Below are positions 22,869 to 36,976 of a stretch of 64,000 bases of DNA, piece by piece (position 1 is the first letter of the stretch; each line of letters starts with the position of its first letter). The stretch is from Rhabdophis nuchalis (lineage: Eukaryota; Chordata; Lepidosauria; Squamata; Natricidae). The stretch is taken from the NCBI GenBank assembly GCA_039707465.1, contig CM077645.1, positions 61,909,850 to 61,973,849 of the forward strand, written 5' to 3'. Both the position numbers and the translations under genes were made by a program. Under the pieces are notes generated by a model. That model did no database searches and had not been told where the DNA came from. It worked only from the letters and a program-made list of their open reading frames with translations.

Positions 22869-24305
22869 ATAAACAGAACAGGCAGTAGGAAAGGCAACAA
22901 AATAATGGTTGGAGACAAGATACCTTTCTAAGTACAAAGTGTTCAAAAAAGGAAAATAATTGGAAGGGGGAAAATACATAAATAATGGATAAAAGAAACA
23001 GCATTCATTCTTCATCATTATCCCATAGTTTCCTAAATTATAGAATAAATCCTTATAACAGTTTAGTATTTTTCACTGATTAGTAGATCTGCATGGTTTT
23101 TTCCCTGAAATAAAAATCCATTGTATTTATTTTCTTGTTGTAAAAATTAAATTGAATGTAGATACAGTGAATCTTTCGGTCCTCAAGTGGCAGAGAAAGT
23201 TCTATCACAAGAACTTTACACTTAACAAGGCATACATGATATTACCAACTTCTAAATATTTATTTGGACTGTAACTCTTTTATGCATCAGTTGGAAAAAA
23301 ATAAAATTAGCTTGGATTTATACTTTATTAGCTTTACCTACAAATAGCTTATGATAAAAATAAATAGATGTAATTGCAGAATTATATTTATTACTGATGG
23401 CAGAACAAGGTCAACAGAAAAAAATAATATTTCATGGCTTAAAATTTAATTTCAAGCACACAAAGAAGTAGCATTAGTTGAAATAAATTCATCTGGCTTT
23501 CAACCAATCCCTTTAGTTACTTACTATTAAAATGAAACAACTTTTAGATGTTAATGTGCCTACTACATTTAGATTGATTGTTAGCACAGCTTCACACAGC
23601 AAAATAAAATGTTAAAATAAAATGTTAAAATAAAATGTTTAGTAAGTTGAAATGTTGCTTGTTTACATTTGGTCTAATATGCTAAGCAAATAAGACCACT
23701 AAGATTTGGTCAGCAAGTAATGGTAGAAAATAATCCTGGTTCAGAGATGAACCAAATTATTGCTCATAGTGAATTTCTTGCTTTTTAGCCTGTTATATTT
23801 TTTGCAGTGGAATGACTGCTTTATATTCAACTCACTCCAGCACATGAGTCACAAATGCAGTATCTCAAGGTTAAAAGATCACAGGTTTTCAAGTTTAAAA
23901 AAAAACAAAACCTGATACTTGATATAATCCTTAATTTAGATGCTTCTGGAATTGTTGAATGTGAAGCCAATATTACTCCAGTCAGCAAACACATAAATAA
24001 ATAAGAAAAATTAGAAATAAATAAGATTATTTTAAGTAAATGATATAGGCTTTGAAATGCTGCAAATGCTGAAATGTTGCAGGACAAGAGAGACTTCTAA
24101 TTTTTTTTTCTGGAATATATTTAAACTTTCTACCTATTGTAATTCAGAAGAGAGTATCACATGGGCATGATAAAATAAATATATGCTCCAAGTGGTTTTC
24201 AAGATATAAATTTGTCTCTTAGAAGACTATGGCTTCTGGATGCACTATGCACAGACTTAGAATCATTGGGCATCTTTCTCTGGGATTTCCAACTGCTAAA
24301 TAAAG

Positions 24306-25443
<1,138 letters not shown>

Positions 25444-26199
25444 AAATAAAGGATCTCCTTTTGCGATTGCAGGACCAAATCTAAGACTGTTCCAAGAATA
25501 GCATTCATAATTGTATTGCATAACTGCACAGAACATCACAAACCTGTAACAACCTAGATGCATTCCATACTTACTATCATACATACATTAACATACATAA
25601 AGCATAATCTATAAATGTATACATTTACATTCAAAAATACTTCACTCTGAAAAGTGTAATGAAAAGTTAAGTCGGTATTTGCTGCAAAATAATTTAGCAA
25701 TCTAAATGGTAAGAAATTTTAAATGTCTCATGTTTCTTAAATTAGATCAATCACATGCGATTCTCACTTTTCAATCTCTGCCACACCCAGTAGCTTTTCT
25801 TTTGGGACCCAATTAGCTAGACTGTCATCATAAAGACTTTGGCCTCACAAGTCCTAAGTACTGATCAATGTTAAATTACATTTTCTACGAGGATGGAAAT
25901 ACAGATTATTTATGAGGTGCTTTCTTTTCATTGGTTCACAAAATGCTATGGCCCTACTGTGGAAGGTCACTCTTCTGGCTACAAAGATTAGATGGAAGTA
26001 GTCCAAATTATATGCATTCTTACATTGGTAAATTCCATTTAGCATAAGTATGAATTTCATGCTGTTAGAAAGTAATTCAGTACTATTGCTTTCTATAATG
26101 TATTTTCCAGAAAATTTACTAGCAGCTTACTGTGTAAATTTGGATAGAAACTCCACATTTATACCAGTTTGCCAACATACTACAGTATATACTATAGTG

Positions 26200-26745
26200 C
26201 AGTAATGGCTAACCTTTTTTGGATCACGTGCCAAAAGTGGGAGAAGTGCAGGAGGGTCGTGTGCGAGCAAGGCCACACCCATAACGCTATGCACGCAACC
26301 CCGGCACATATGCGCATGACCAGCGCTCCCGCCCACTTTTGGCATGCTTTTTTTTGCCCTCCAGAGGCTTTCTAGGAGCTAGGGGAGAGAGAAAACAGCC
26401 TCCCCCCCCCCCGCAGGCCCTCCAGAGAAACTCCTGAAGCCTCCATAGGGTGAAAAACAGCCCTATGAGCAACCAGGAAGTTCAGGAACAGTGTCTTCCA
26501 GTTTGTCCTTGGCCCATTTTCCCCCCTCTGGAGCTTTCAGGAAGCTTCCCTGAAGCTTCCGGAGTGCAAAAAACAGCCCAAGGACAAACCAAAGTCACTC
26601 CAAGGAAGCCACCAGATGGCAAAAAACGGCCTTAAAAGAAGGTCAAATACAGTTGGTCAGCACATGCATGCACGCTGCAGCTGACTGGGCAATGCCTTGC
26701 GTGCCCTAACAAATGGCTCCATGTGCCACCTGTGGGCAAAAGTCG
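26200..26745. mobile_element. hAT element of the GATGGCGAA type, inverted, right end lost
   Basis: It starts CAGTAATGGCTAACCTTTTT and holds TGCCAAAAGTGGG. Near the right side is CATGTGCCACCTGTGGGC. The expected terminal repeat is replaced by a 17-bp tandem repeat, AAAAGTCGTGTATCAAA, at about 26739-26780. It has no coding capacity. Confidence 0.7.
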
Positions 26746-28446
26746 TGTATCAAAAATTGAACAAAAGTCGTGTATCAAATATGACTCAAAATGGTGAAGG
26801 AGAGTTTTAACGAAGAGTGAAATATGGTTATACACTGAAAAAGTAAAGGACTTTTGGTGTTATAGTATCAAAACAATTGGCAACCTATGGTTTGAATTCA
26901 AAATAATTTCAAGAACGTAAACATCTAGTTCTAATAAGCAAGTATAGTAATTTGAATCAAATTTTTGTACAAAAACATTTGACAATTTGTAGCTTAAAGT
27001 CTAATTATAGATCTTGTTCAATGATAAATCGTGTGTTTTAACTGTCTATAAACAAAGATCCCAGATACAATTATTCTATCTCTTCTTGGTAGGCATGGCA
27101 CCACTCCTTTCTGATACTGTGGAAAGTTGCTGTCAGAATGATGATCTGACTAAAAACAAGGCTGTGTCCTCTAAATTCCATCTATTATTTTGAACTACAT
27201 TTCCTAAAAGTAATTTGAAGGGCTTTGCATCTTTGCTCAGTTTATTATAGTAGGAAAAATAGCTATTCATACTGAAATAAGAGATGCCTAACACTTGCGA
27301 TTTTGGAATATATTTTTGTCAAATCTCCTGAGTAAGCAGCAATGTTATAAATGTGATACTTATTATCATATCACTATGTTACATTATATTACCAATGGCA
27401 GCATCAATTACAAACCTATATAACAAGTAATTTGAAAAAAAATGTTAAAAACTGCAGTAAAATTAATAAAAGAACTATCCATTTATAATTTCCAATTCAC
27501 CCATAACACTATTATTTTTATATAGTCATTTTTTCAATGTATGGTTTATTCTCAGTTTTATTGAGGCTATTTTTACTAACTACTATGGACCTCTTATTTA
27601 AAAAAAACAGGCCCCTAAAAAAGCTATTATTGTATAAAAATGAAAAGAAATTAAGGTTTTCATGTGCATCATTCATGGATGAAAAATAATTGTACATGAA
27701 TATTTGAGATATAAACAAGTCTCTCTCATATACCTACCGTATTTATCGGCGTATAACACGCACTTTTCCCCCCTGAAAATAGGGGGCAAATTATGTATGC
27801 GTGTTATACGCCGATATGCGTGTTATACGCCGATACATGGACCCGGGAACCGTGGACCCTGGCAGGTAGAGCAAGGTCGAGGGGCTTCCCCCCTTTCCCC
27901 ACTTCCCGGCTCTTTCCAAACCCCGGGAGCTCGCCGAGGGGCGGCGGCGGCAGCGGCGGCGGCAATCCCCCCCAAAAGGGCAGCACGAGGGAGGGCGCTG
28001 CTCTCCCGTTAGGGAAGGGACCGCAAGGAGGGCTAACCGTTCCCAGGGGAAGGAGGAGAAAAAAACCCCCAACCTCTCCATTAATCCCCATGGATTCGCT
28101 TGCAAGACAACCCAGCCAACGGCATCGAAACTGCCCCCCGGAGGACGGAGCCTCCTTCTCCTCCTCCGCCCGATCACCTTTTTTCCCACGCCGCGGCAAA
28201 AGCTGGCACGAAGGTAATAACGGCGGAGAGGGGAGCTAACGCCAGCTCACCGAACCGCCGAAGCTGGCTTCTTTAATCGCCGGGGCTGGAAGCCAGCCAG
28301 CCAGCGGGGCGACACAGTCCCGTCCCTTCCCTCCCTCCCTCCCGTCCTTCTTCCCTTCCCGCAAGACTGCAGCTTCCCGTACTTGCCCTCCTCCGATCAT
28401 GCCCTCCGGGGGTGCCTGCAGGGCGCGGGGAAAAGTTGTATCCCGG

Positions 28447-29100
28447 CGGGATCGCTCCAGCGGCTGCTTTCCCACCGCGCGGGATCACCGGGATTTTGGC
28501 CGCTCCTGGCTCCGCCGGGCTTCCGTTCTCTGCGGGCAGGGAGATGGTAAGAGGAGAGGCGGTGCGATCTCCTGAGCAGCCGCCCCGTGCCGCCAGGCGC
28601 TCCTTTGGTCGCTTCCACCCGCGCCCCTCTCTCGCGGGCTCCGAATTTTGATACGAGCGCAAGGGCAGTGGTTTGCCAAGGCTCCATTAGGGGTGGAGGG
28701 ATGGACCCGGGAACCGTGGACCCTGGCAGGTAGAGCAAGGTCGAGGGGCTTCCCCCCTTTCCCCACTTCCCGGCTCTTTCCAAACCCCGGGAGCTCGCCA
28801 AGGGGCGGCGGCAACGGCAACGGCCGCCGCCGCCGCTGCTTCGCATCCCTCCACCCCTAATGGAGCCTTGGCAAACCACTGCCCTTGCGCTCGTATCAAA
28901 ATTCGGAGCCCGCGAGAGAGGGGCGCGGGTGGAAGCGACCAAAGGAGCGCCTGGCGGCACGGGGCGACTGCTCAGGAGATCGCACCGCCTCTCCTCTTAC
29001 CATCTCCCCGCCGGCAGAGAACGGAAGCCCGGCGGAGCCAGGAGCGGCCAAAATCCCGGTGATCCCGCGCGGTGGGAAAGCAGCCGCCGGAGCGATCCCG
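28447..29100. repeat. Large inverted repeat, 257-bp arms
   Basis: Arms 28447-28703 and 28844-29100 are reverse complements with only a few mismatches. The 140-bp spacer carries the second copy of a 111-bp direct repeat. Confidence 0.92.
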
Positions 29101-29187
29101 TCCGGGCACCGGGCGCCCGCCTCCCTGTACGCACGGCTCCACAGCCCCCTGGAGCGAGCGAACGGGCGGGGGGAAGGGCCAAAGAGG

Positions 29188-29462
29188 GGGCATCGGGCAG
29201 GGAAGCCCCGCGCATCTCCCCCGGCTCCCTTTGACAGCCACCACAGCACACGTTTCTCCTCCCTGTCGGAGGAAGCCGGCGGAGATACGCGCGGCTTCTC
29301 TGCCTTTCGCGCGGCTTCTCTGGCCTTCCCAGAGCCTTGCGCCCGGCAGGGGCATCGAGCAGGGAAGCCCCGCGCATCTCCCCCGGCTCCCTTTGACAGC
29401 CACCACAGCACACGTTTCTCCTCCCTGTCGGAGGAAGCCGGCGGAGATACGCGCGGCTTCTC
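29188..29462. repeat. Two copies of a 113-bp unit
   Basis: 29188-29300 and 29350-29462 are almost identical, with one GGG/GAG-type difference near the start. They are separated by 49 bp. Confidence 0.92.
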
Positions 29463-30744
29463 GCGGCTTCTCTGCCTGACGCCCCTGCCGGGCCACCTGG
29501 CCCGCTGTGGGAGGAGGCGTCCGTAACCTCTGGCATGCCGGCCCTTCTGCTGCTTCCCGGTTTGGGGCGGGGGGAGAGGGAAGAGAGGGAGTGACTGACA
29601 TACACAGAGAGAGACAGAGGGGAAGGGAGGGAAAGACAGAGACAGAGAGAAAGAGAGGGAGGGAGAGAGACGGAGAGAGACACAGATAGAGAATGAATCG
29701 GAGACAGACAGGGGGAAAGAGGAAGAGACAGGCATACAGAGACAGAGAGAGGGAGGGAGAGAATCAGAGTGAGTGACACACACAGAGAGAGGGAGGGAGA
29801 GACAGATAGATAGAGACTGATTAAGTGAGTGAGAGACAGACAGACAGACAAACACAGAGTGAGAGAGATGGGCAGAGGAAGGAGAGAGAGACAGATAGAA
29901 AGAGAGAGACGAAGGGAAAGAAAGAGAAAGAGAGAGAAAGAAAGAGAAAAAGAGAGAAAGAAAGAGAAATGGAGAGAGGGGGGAAGGAGGAAAGAGAGAG
30001 AGAGAAAGAAAGAACTTATGACTACAATTGAGCCTAAAAGTTTGGTTGCTAACCAAGGCCGTCGTTAAGTGAGTTTCACCACATTTTCCTTTTACATTAT
30101 TTACCTTATAAATGGTAATAATATTAATAAAAAAAAGTTCTGAGCTACCCTTATTTTGCTTCAAAGTTCTTTATTTGAAATTTAATTTTTTTTCCTGAAA
30201 TTTCCCTCTTAAAATGAAGGTGCGTGTTATACGCCGGTGCGTGTTATACGCCGATAAATACGGTATATACAGTATACACACAATTTCTATGTTCTTTTTC
30301 TGTCCTGTCTCCCTGATGACTTCCCATGAGAAGTATTTTCTTATCAGAGCCTATTACACATGATCTTCCTTCTGGTCATAAAGCATTTACTCAAGAATGT
30401 CTTCTTGAAAGTCAGTTCTATGATGAAAATCAGCATGAAAGAATGCTATATTGGGATATATAAAGTAGGTAGGTCATGTTACACTGAGGACAAGCAACTT
30501 TTTGCAAACTGAAAAACCACATTCAGTCTTTTGAAATCATGCAAGTAGAAAACCTAAAGCCAATAAGCAATATCCTAGGGCTCACAATGTTAGAAATAGT
30601 GGGTGCATCAAAAAAGAAGAGCAAATTTTTGCTCAGCATTTTCTTTCTTCATGACACCAACCCAATAGCTTGAGTGATAACCAAAACCAACAGCAGTAGC
30701 AAATGTTGTTATTCAGGAGCAAAGGAGTGAAAAATGTAGAGTGA

Positions 30745-30870
30745 AACTATGATGTAGTGATTAAGTGTGCTGGACTATAACTGGGAAGTTCATTTTCAGC
30801 AATGAAAAAATCATGGACTATGTGGATGACCTTGGGGGACAAGGGAAGAGATGTTGCCTAGGAAACAGTC
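30745..30870 (+). repeat. MIR-like SINE fragment
   Basis: ATGATGTAGTGATTAAGTGT resembles the tRNA-like head, followed by GGACTATAACTGGGAAGTTC and GATGACCTTGGGGGACAAGG (CORE-like). Confidence 0.55.
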
Positions 30871-31979
30871 AGACAAGAGAGACAGTAGTTGCCAATAATA
30901 ATCAAATTACTAACAATTCAGTGTCTTCTTCTGATACGTTAATTAAACTAACTGTCCTTAAAATAAATGTTCTTTTATAATTATTCATCATTATTCGTTG
31001 TTATTGAAATTCAGTCACTCAGAGAATTTTTTGTAACAAATGAACAGTTTTGAGGGGAAGAAAACAATTTGAAAACAGATACAATTTTAAATTATGGAAG
31101 TAACAGCAAGGAACAAAAAGGCTAATGCTGAAAACTGATATGAAATGATCATTTGTCAAGCCCCATTGCATAATTCTATATATTCAATTTTAAGATATTA
31201 TTCAAAACAACAAAAAGTTGTATATACTTCAACATATAAACAGAATCATGAGGACAAGACTTTAGGTAACAGAAAGAAGTAATGGAAATGAATAAATAAT
31301 TTCTTAACTACTGATGGACCAAATGTTAAGAAAGCCGCTTAAAACATTCTCTAAAACATTTCAGTATTGGGTAACTTTCAGTTTGAGATCTACAGAGATT
31401 GGATGTAAGGACATAGTCATAACGGCAACTAGTTTATATAAATTCCAACATAATAATTCTCAGAGCATTTAAAAAAACCAACCTCCATACCAGGAACTGT
31501 GAACCATGTCAATTTTCATCTTTATACCTGCCTGTTCTGCAACTTTTATGCCAAACAGACCAGAAGCCAAAACAGATGGAAGAGTCCAGAGGCAATACTG
31601 CAAAAACTCTTGTCTGTTAAATAAGCTTCAGTAAAACTTGAATGGAAGAACAGGTGCTTCCATTCTATCTGACAGTAAGTTGAGATCTTAGAGTTGTGGA
31701 GAAGAATAGTAATTATACATAATTCATGATAGATAAAACTAATGGAAAAAGAATGCAATAGATGATATATTTTGCAGAAGCTTTCTCACCTTGAACCAAA
31801 AAACCCCTCTCACAATTAAATTATCAAAGTTGATTTACTAATGGGCAGGAGGAGAAAAATATGAAGCACTGATCGCTGCCTCCATTAATAAGGCAGCAAA
31901 GGTCGTATAGTCACAGAACCTACACTAAATTGTAGGTTTCTGAATTTTTATTCAATGCAATCAAGTAAGTCACTTAGAA

Positions 31980-32445
31980 CAGTGGTCGACAAACCGCGGC
32001 TCGCGAGCCACAAGCAGCTCTTTGGCCCCTTGGGTGTGGCTCTTCCACCACCATTGTGCCACCTCACGTTCCTTGTCTTCCGTCCTTGGCCCCACTCTGT
32101 AGAAAACATAGGCGTGCGTGCACTGAATAATTACAGACCGGAGCAGACCAAAGCCCCTCTCCCAACTGACCCTTCCTTGCTCGGAGGGCTTTGGAGGAAA
32201 GCTTCTGCAGAAGCACAGGCAAGTGAGAACAAGTTCCCGCCGTTTATGAAGTCTCCGAGGCTGTAATTATATGGGCTGTGTGCACGTGCCTATGTTTTCC
32301 ACAGAGTGAGGCCACGGCCAGAAGATGAGAGGCACAGAGAGAGAGACTTGACTTTTTTTCCTATTTGCTAAAATGGGGGTGGATGTGGCTGGCATGTGAC
32401 GCATCTGGCCTGCGGGCCGTGAGTTTGACACCCCTCCTTTAAAGC
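31980..32445. mobile_element. Composite of two hAT-like ends
   Basis: The left end, CAGTGGTCGACAAACCGCGG, and the right end, GTGAGTTTGACACCCCTCC, belong to different hAT-like terminal types and do not match each other. Internally, 32083-32124 and 32279-32320 form an inverted repeat around AAAACATAGGC. No shared 8-bp flank was found. Confidence 0.6.
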
Positions 32446-33329
32446 AGCTGTGCCTTCCTGGCATCATGTGGGTGCTTTCTGTAGCTGGAGTACAATTGAG
32501 TACACTGTGTGTGTTGGGGGACCTACACAATTTGAAGTTTTAGACAGGTGTTATATGTATATCTACAAAAAATAGAAAATGTGTTCTTGTTTTTGAACCT
32601 GAAGTGCCACATAGTTATATTATTTGTATCAACAATGCATGCTAGACATCTGAATACAACTATCTGGTGAAAGTACATTAAGAACTGTTGAACTGAAATA
32701 GCAAACTTCATGTACAAGACAACAATTGAATATCTTTCAGATTCAGTTTTGTACTCCCCACATTGTTCACCTTACAGATAAAATATTACTGTTGTGTTTC
32801 AAGTTCAAATGTTAAATCACTATTTCTGATCTTTTCTTCATTCAGAATTTGAAAAGAATTCATTGAACAAAAGAATCACCAGCAAGGTTAGTGTCATAAA
32901 CATATCAACATGTCTCTTGTCATAAACATGTCAGCAATCTGATTTCAATCATTTGTCAAGCAGTGTTACTATAACACTATAAAGTGGAATTTTATGCTTT
33001 TTTTTCCAACTCCTGTACTAATGTATTCTGAAACATCTCTTGTTTTTCATCAACATATCTAGTAACAGGTTACTTTTAAGCAAGTTTTCCTTTTGATCTG
33101 AAGCAGACACACTCAGTAACAATTTTAAATTTAATTTCCCTAACATTTTGCAGGCAAAAGTAAGGGTAAGCCACTGCTGGTTTCCTAGACATTGGAGCTT
33201 CATTAGTTTTTGAGCTAAGACGGAAGCTGAGGATTTTCTAAGACCTATCAGCATTGCTTATTATTTATCTTTGCATTTATTTTTTGGGTGTTGATGCTTT
33301 ATTGAGTCTACAGTAGTCAACAACACAGA

Positions 33330-33380
33330 GTTGTTGAAAATCAGGCGGCATATAAATTTAATAAATTATTATTATTACAT
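33330..33380 (+). repeat. LINE 3'-tail fragment
   Basis: AAATCAGGCGGCATATAAAT followed by TTTAATAAATTATTATTATTAC is a typical CR1-L3/L2 3' end and tail. Confidence 0.6.
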
Positions 33381-35017
33381 ATTGAAGCTGCTGGGAACTC
33401 TAGTTCAACATTTGAACTTTACTAACTTTGAATATAGTAAAACAGATTATTTATAGCCTGAAACAAAACAAAAAGAGTTCATTCACATGTCCCAAAGACT
33501 TACAATTGATTGCACATCTTGCCTTTGTGATTCTTTTTTCCTCTATAATAAAATAATAATAATAGTGAGGCATTTGCTCCTATACAATATGACATGAATC
33601 ACAGAGATTGTTAACACAGAAAACTGGTTCGTCATCACAGTCCTAGGGTGATACCACTGCTTACAAAACACAATCTATTTCATTGTAATGGTCTCTGGTT
33701 CTTCCATATTTTCATGTCTCATTACAGCACAGGGCTCTTCACTAGCATCTTGTTTGATCCAAATATAAAGTTTAAGCTGCATGTGGTTGTGTTAGAACCT
33801 CCACTCACAAACTTTTCAGGATCTGTCTACCTTTATTATTCCCTACAATCCAGTTCATTCTTTGTGCTCTTCTAAGCAGGATCTCACTCCGAGGTCCTGA
33901 CCTTCAATTTCTGGGCCTTTAAGAATCTTAGCCTCACAACTATAAACTCAGTTCCCTTCTTTCCTTTTTCTCTATAGATATATGATGGCTTTTTAAAGGT
34001 ATTTCAGGGGTTTTTAAACAAATAATAATAATCTGGTTGTCCCATACTAATACTACTTTATAGTTTTAGGTCAATAATTGATGTTACAAAGAAAGCCGAA
34101 AAAATTGTAAAATATTAAGACTTTAAACAATGAAATCATCATCATCAAATATAAATAAATAATGCACTTGTCACATGAAAAAAACTAATCCTAAAAGATA
34201 AAAGATTAGGCAAAAGACAGAACAGTTACTTAAGAGAACAGCGTAGCAGCTTTCTTACCTTCCCTGGAAGATTTTCTACATCCTATATATTCCATCCCCT
34301 GAATTTAATTATGGTCATCTAATACAGCAATGCGCTAAATCAGATAATGCATACCCTTATAAAATTATTGTTCTATTGTGTTCCTAAATTCTCCTATAAC
34401 ACGATTGAGTCATGGTGGTGCCAGACAGTCTGCCCACAGAATAATTTATTTAACAGGAAATCACAGTATTGGATATAGAAAGGTAAACTTCTTCTGATAA
34501 ATACACCAATATAGAAATATTTGTGTATGTGCTTACGTACACCTATATATAGACAAGTATAAAGAGTATTGAATTGATTTAATGCCTGGCTGGAAGCTGT
34601 CTTCACACAATTTCCAATATAAAAAGCAGCTGAGTTTAAGGTCACTTCATACTAATGCTTTGAGGTATAGATGGGAAAGCTAAAATACTACTCTTAATTC
34701 TAATCTGCAAATCTATTTACTTTTGCTCGTAAGTACAAAATAATTTAACTGAGAACACAATCTGAAAAGGAAAATGAAGTGTCCATTGATTTTAATGGAT
34801 CTTCTCAAACTAAATATGGTGATAAATTAGTGGTCTCCACCTGCAAACTATTTGTGCTTAAATCATAAGTAACGTTTATAAATAGAATAAAATTGTTAGT
34901 TGACTTAGCAAATGGTGCAGCCCCCAGGTCCATTTTGCAGTTGGACACTATACATAACTGACTGAAGGTCAGTGACAAGTTTAAAATGCTATATAACAGG
35001 GAGGTCGTCCCATAAAT

Positions 35018-35124
35018 CAGGGGTCCCCAACCTTTGCAACTTTAAGTCTGAAGGACTTCAGCTGGGAGGAATTCTGAGAGCTGAAGTCCTTCAGACTTAA
35101 AGTTGCAAAGGTTGGAGACCCCTG
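35018..35124. mobile_element. Fold-back hAT MITE, 107 bp
   Basis: CAGGGGTCCCCAACCTTTGC is mirrored by GCAAAGGTTGGAGACCCCTG. The arms carry TTTAAGTCTGAAGGACTTCA. The flanking duplication CCATAAAT is exact at 35010-35017 and 35125-35132. Confidence 0.92.
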
Positions 35125-35229
35125 CCATAAATGAAAAACTGCACTTGTGGGCTTTATAAATGACCTATTCCATATTATTCTCTCATATATTATTCTCTAT
35201 ATATAGATATATAGATACATATACATACA

Positions 35230-35332
<103 letters not shown>

Positions 35333-36976
35333 CATACACTCTTTGTGTGTACGTGCGTGTGTGCATGTGCACGTGCGTGTCCTCGTATTTATACTTGGGC
35401 CATTGTACACAGCCACACAATGGTGCCAAGCACCTGAAAAGTTGCCAAAATAATTTATTTTTAAACAGCCACAAAAAGTAGGACAGTATTAGCAAACATT
35501 GCAAAATGTCTATTAACCTGAAAAGTTACCAAGTTAAGCCAGTTAAGCCAGTGAATTAGTTAAGCCAGTGAATTATCATGAAGTGGTAAGATAAATTAGT
35601 TTATCCTGATAAAGTCTTTTGAAATCCAAATTTAATGCTTGTAGATTTTATGGATACACAAATATACTTTTCTTGATGGGAACACTGAAATGCTACTTTC
35701 TTCCAAGATATTTTTTTTCAATTTCCTTACCTAGCATAAAGTCCTATCGGGATGGAGAATAATAAAACACTTTCCCCACTAATCAAAGTTTTATTAGTCT
35801 TCTTCATAAATATAAAATGTACTAGGTATAGTTTCTTCATATAGTATTAGAATAAAATGTACATTTTTTCCTTACAAAATAAATTGTATCATAGCTGTTC
35901 CCCACGCTAAACAGAGTTTAATATTCCTACATTTTTGACTATTCTTGAATATTCTTACTATAGTCAATTTTATCTCATACTTCTTTCTACACATGTTGTT
36001 CATTTTGTTTTGAAGCCATCAGTACAGATGTGAGCTGCTACTTGGATTAGTATCAGTCACAATCAACAGTTTATTTAATTTGAAATAAAAATAAAAATAT
36101 AACACTTAATTACGATAGTTATCCTCACTTCGCTGAATATGCAAAAATTGTGGCTTTCTTCTGGGAGAGGAAAATAGACAGAGGATTTTGTTTCCTCATA
36201 AGGTACTAGGTTATAATGTCTTTCTAAAGGGAGAAAGCATTTTGTTCAGTGTATTCATTAACAGAAATTAATAATATGAACCTCTAAATACTAAAATATA
36301 TAGCTGTAGTATTTAACAACCCCACCCTACTTTGGATAGTGCCTTGGATTCATTTGCATTCCATTCCTCACCAAAGGCAATAATTACACAATGCAGCAGG
36401 CATATTTTAATCTTGATAATGGTCTCTGCTTGGCTTCCTTAATCTCAGTACTGTTATTTGCAATTATAGACTCCTGGACTATTTTTATTTCAGGGAAACA
36501 GAGGAATATGGGTATTTGGATGACGAACTACAAGACAGTGTTATTTGAGAGCTCAAACTGGAAATGTAACTTTGCCTTGAATTTTTCCACTGAGATTACC
36601 TTGGTATTTTTATTCAAGATGAGCAGTTGGCAGATTTCTAAGGATGAGTATAATTCTTTCAATGTCTGTGAAGAGGGTAGAACCTGCTACTTCTGCAGAT
36701 TTTGTTCAATTACTTTTAAAAAGTATGCATGTTTTCATCAATGGAGAATGTCCAATACATTCAACTGCTTCAAGCTGCCAGAATAAATACCCAATTCATA
36801 TAAAGGAATTGGCTCTTCTGCAAATGAGGTGTGTGGGGCATAGGGAAATAGCTCAATTTTGCAATTTTCTCAGCTCAAACACTTCCATACCTCATGTTCT
36901 TACATCTCTTCACTGACCTGTAACATAACTTTTCAGTTTATGCAACTGGTTTAAAAGAATGCGTTTTCCCTTATTA

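Larger units (their letters stand above)
27737..30263. mobile_element. GC-rich composite TA-flanked DNA transposon (2.53 kb)
   Basis: Termini CCGTATTTATCGGCGTATAA and TTATACGCCGATAAATACGG are flanked by TA at 27735-27736 and 30264-30265. Sub-terminal GCGTGTTATACGCCGATA is repeated at both ends. The interior is GC-rich and has a 111-bp direct repeat (27837-27947 and 28701-28811), a 257-bp inverted repeat, a 113-bp repeated unit and a 0.5-kb purine-rich tail module. It encodes no transposase. All long open frames, on both strands, are compositional. Confidence 0.88.

Noticed and set aside
27791..30164. Open frames up to 422 codons in the GC-rich transposon
   Set aside because: High GC and GAGA repeats remove stop codons in many frames. 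No conserved motif or transposase signature was seen.
36391..36786. 131-codon open frame in an intron
   Set aside because: No recognisable domain, no splice context, composition like the surrounding intron.
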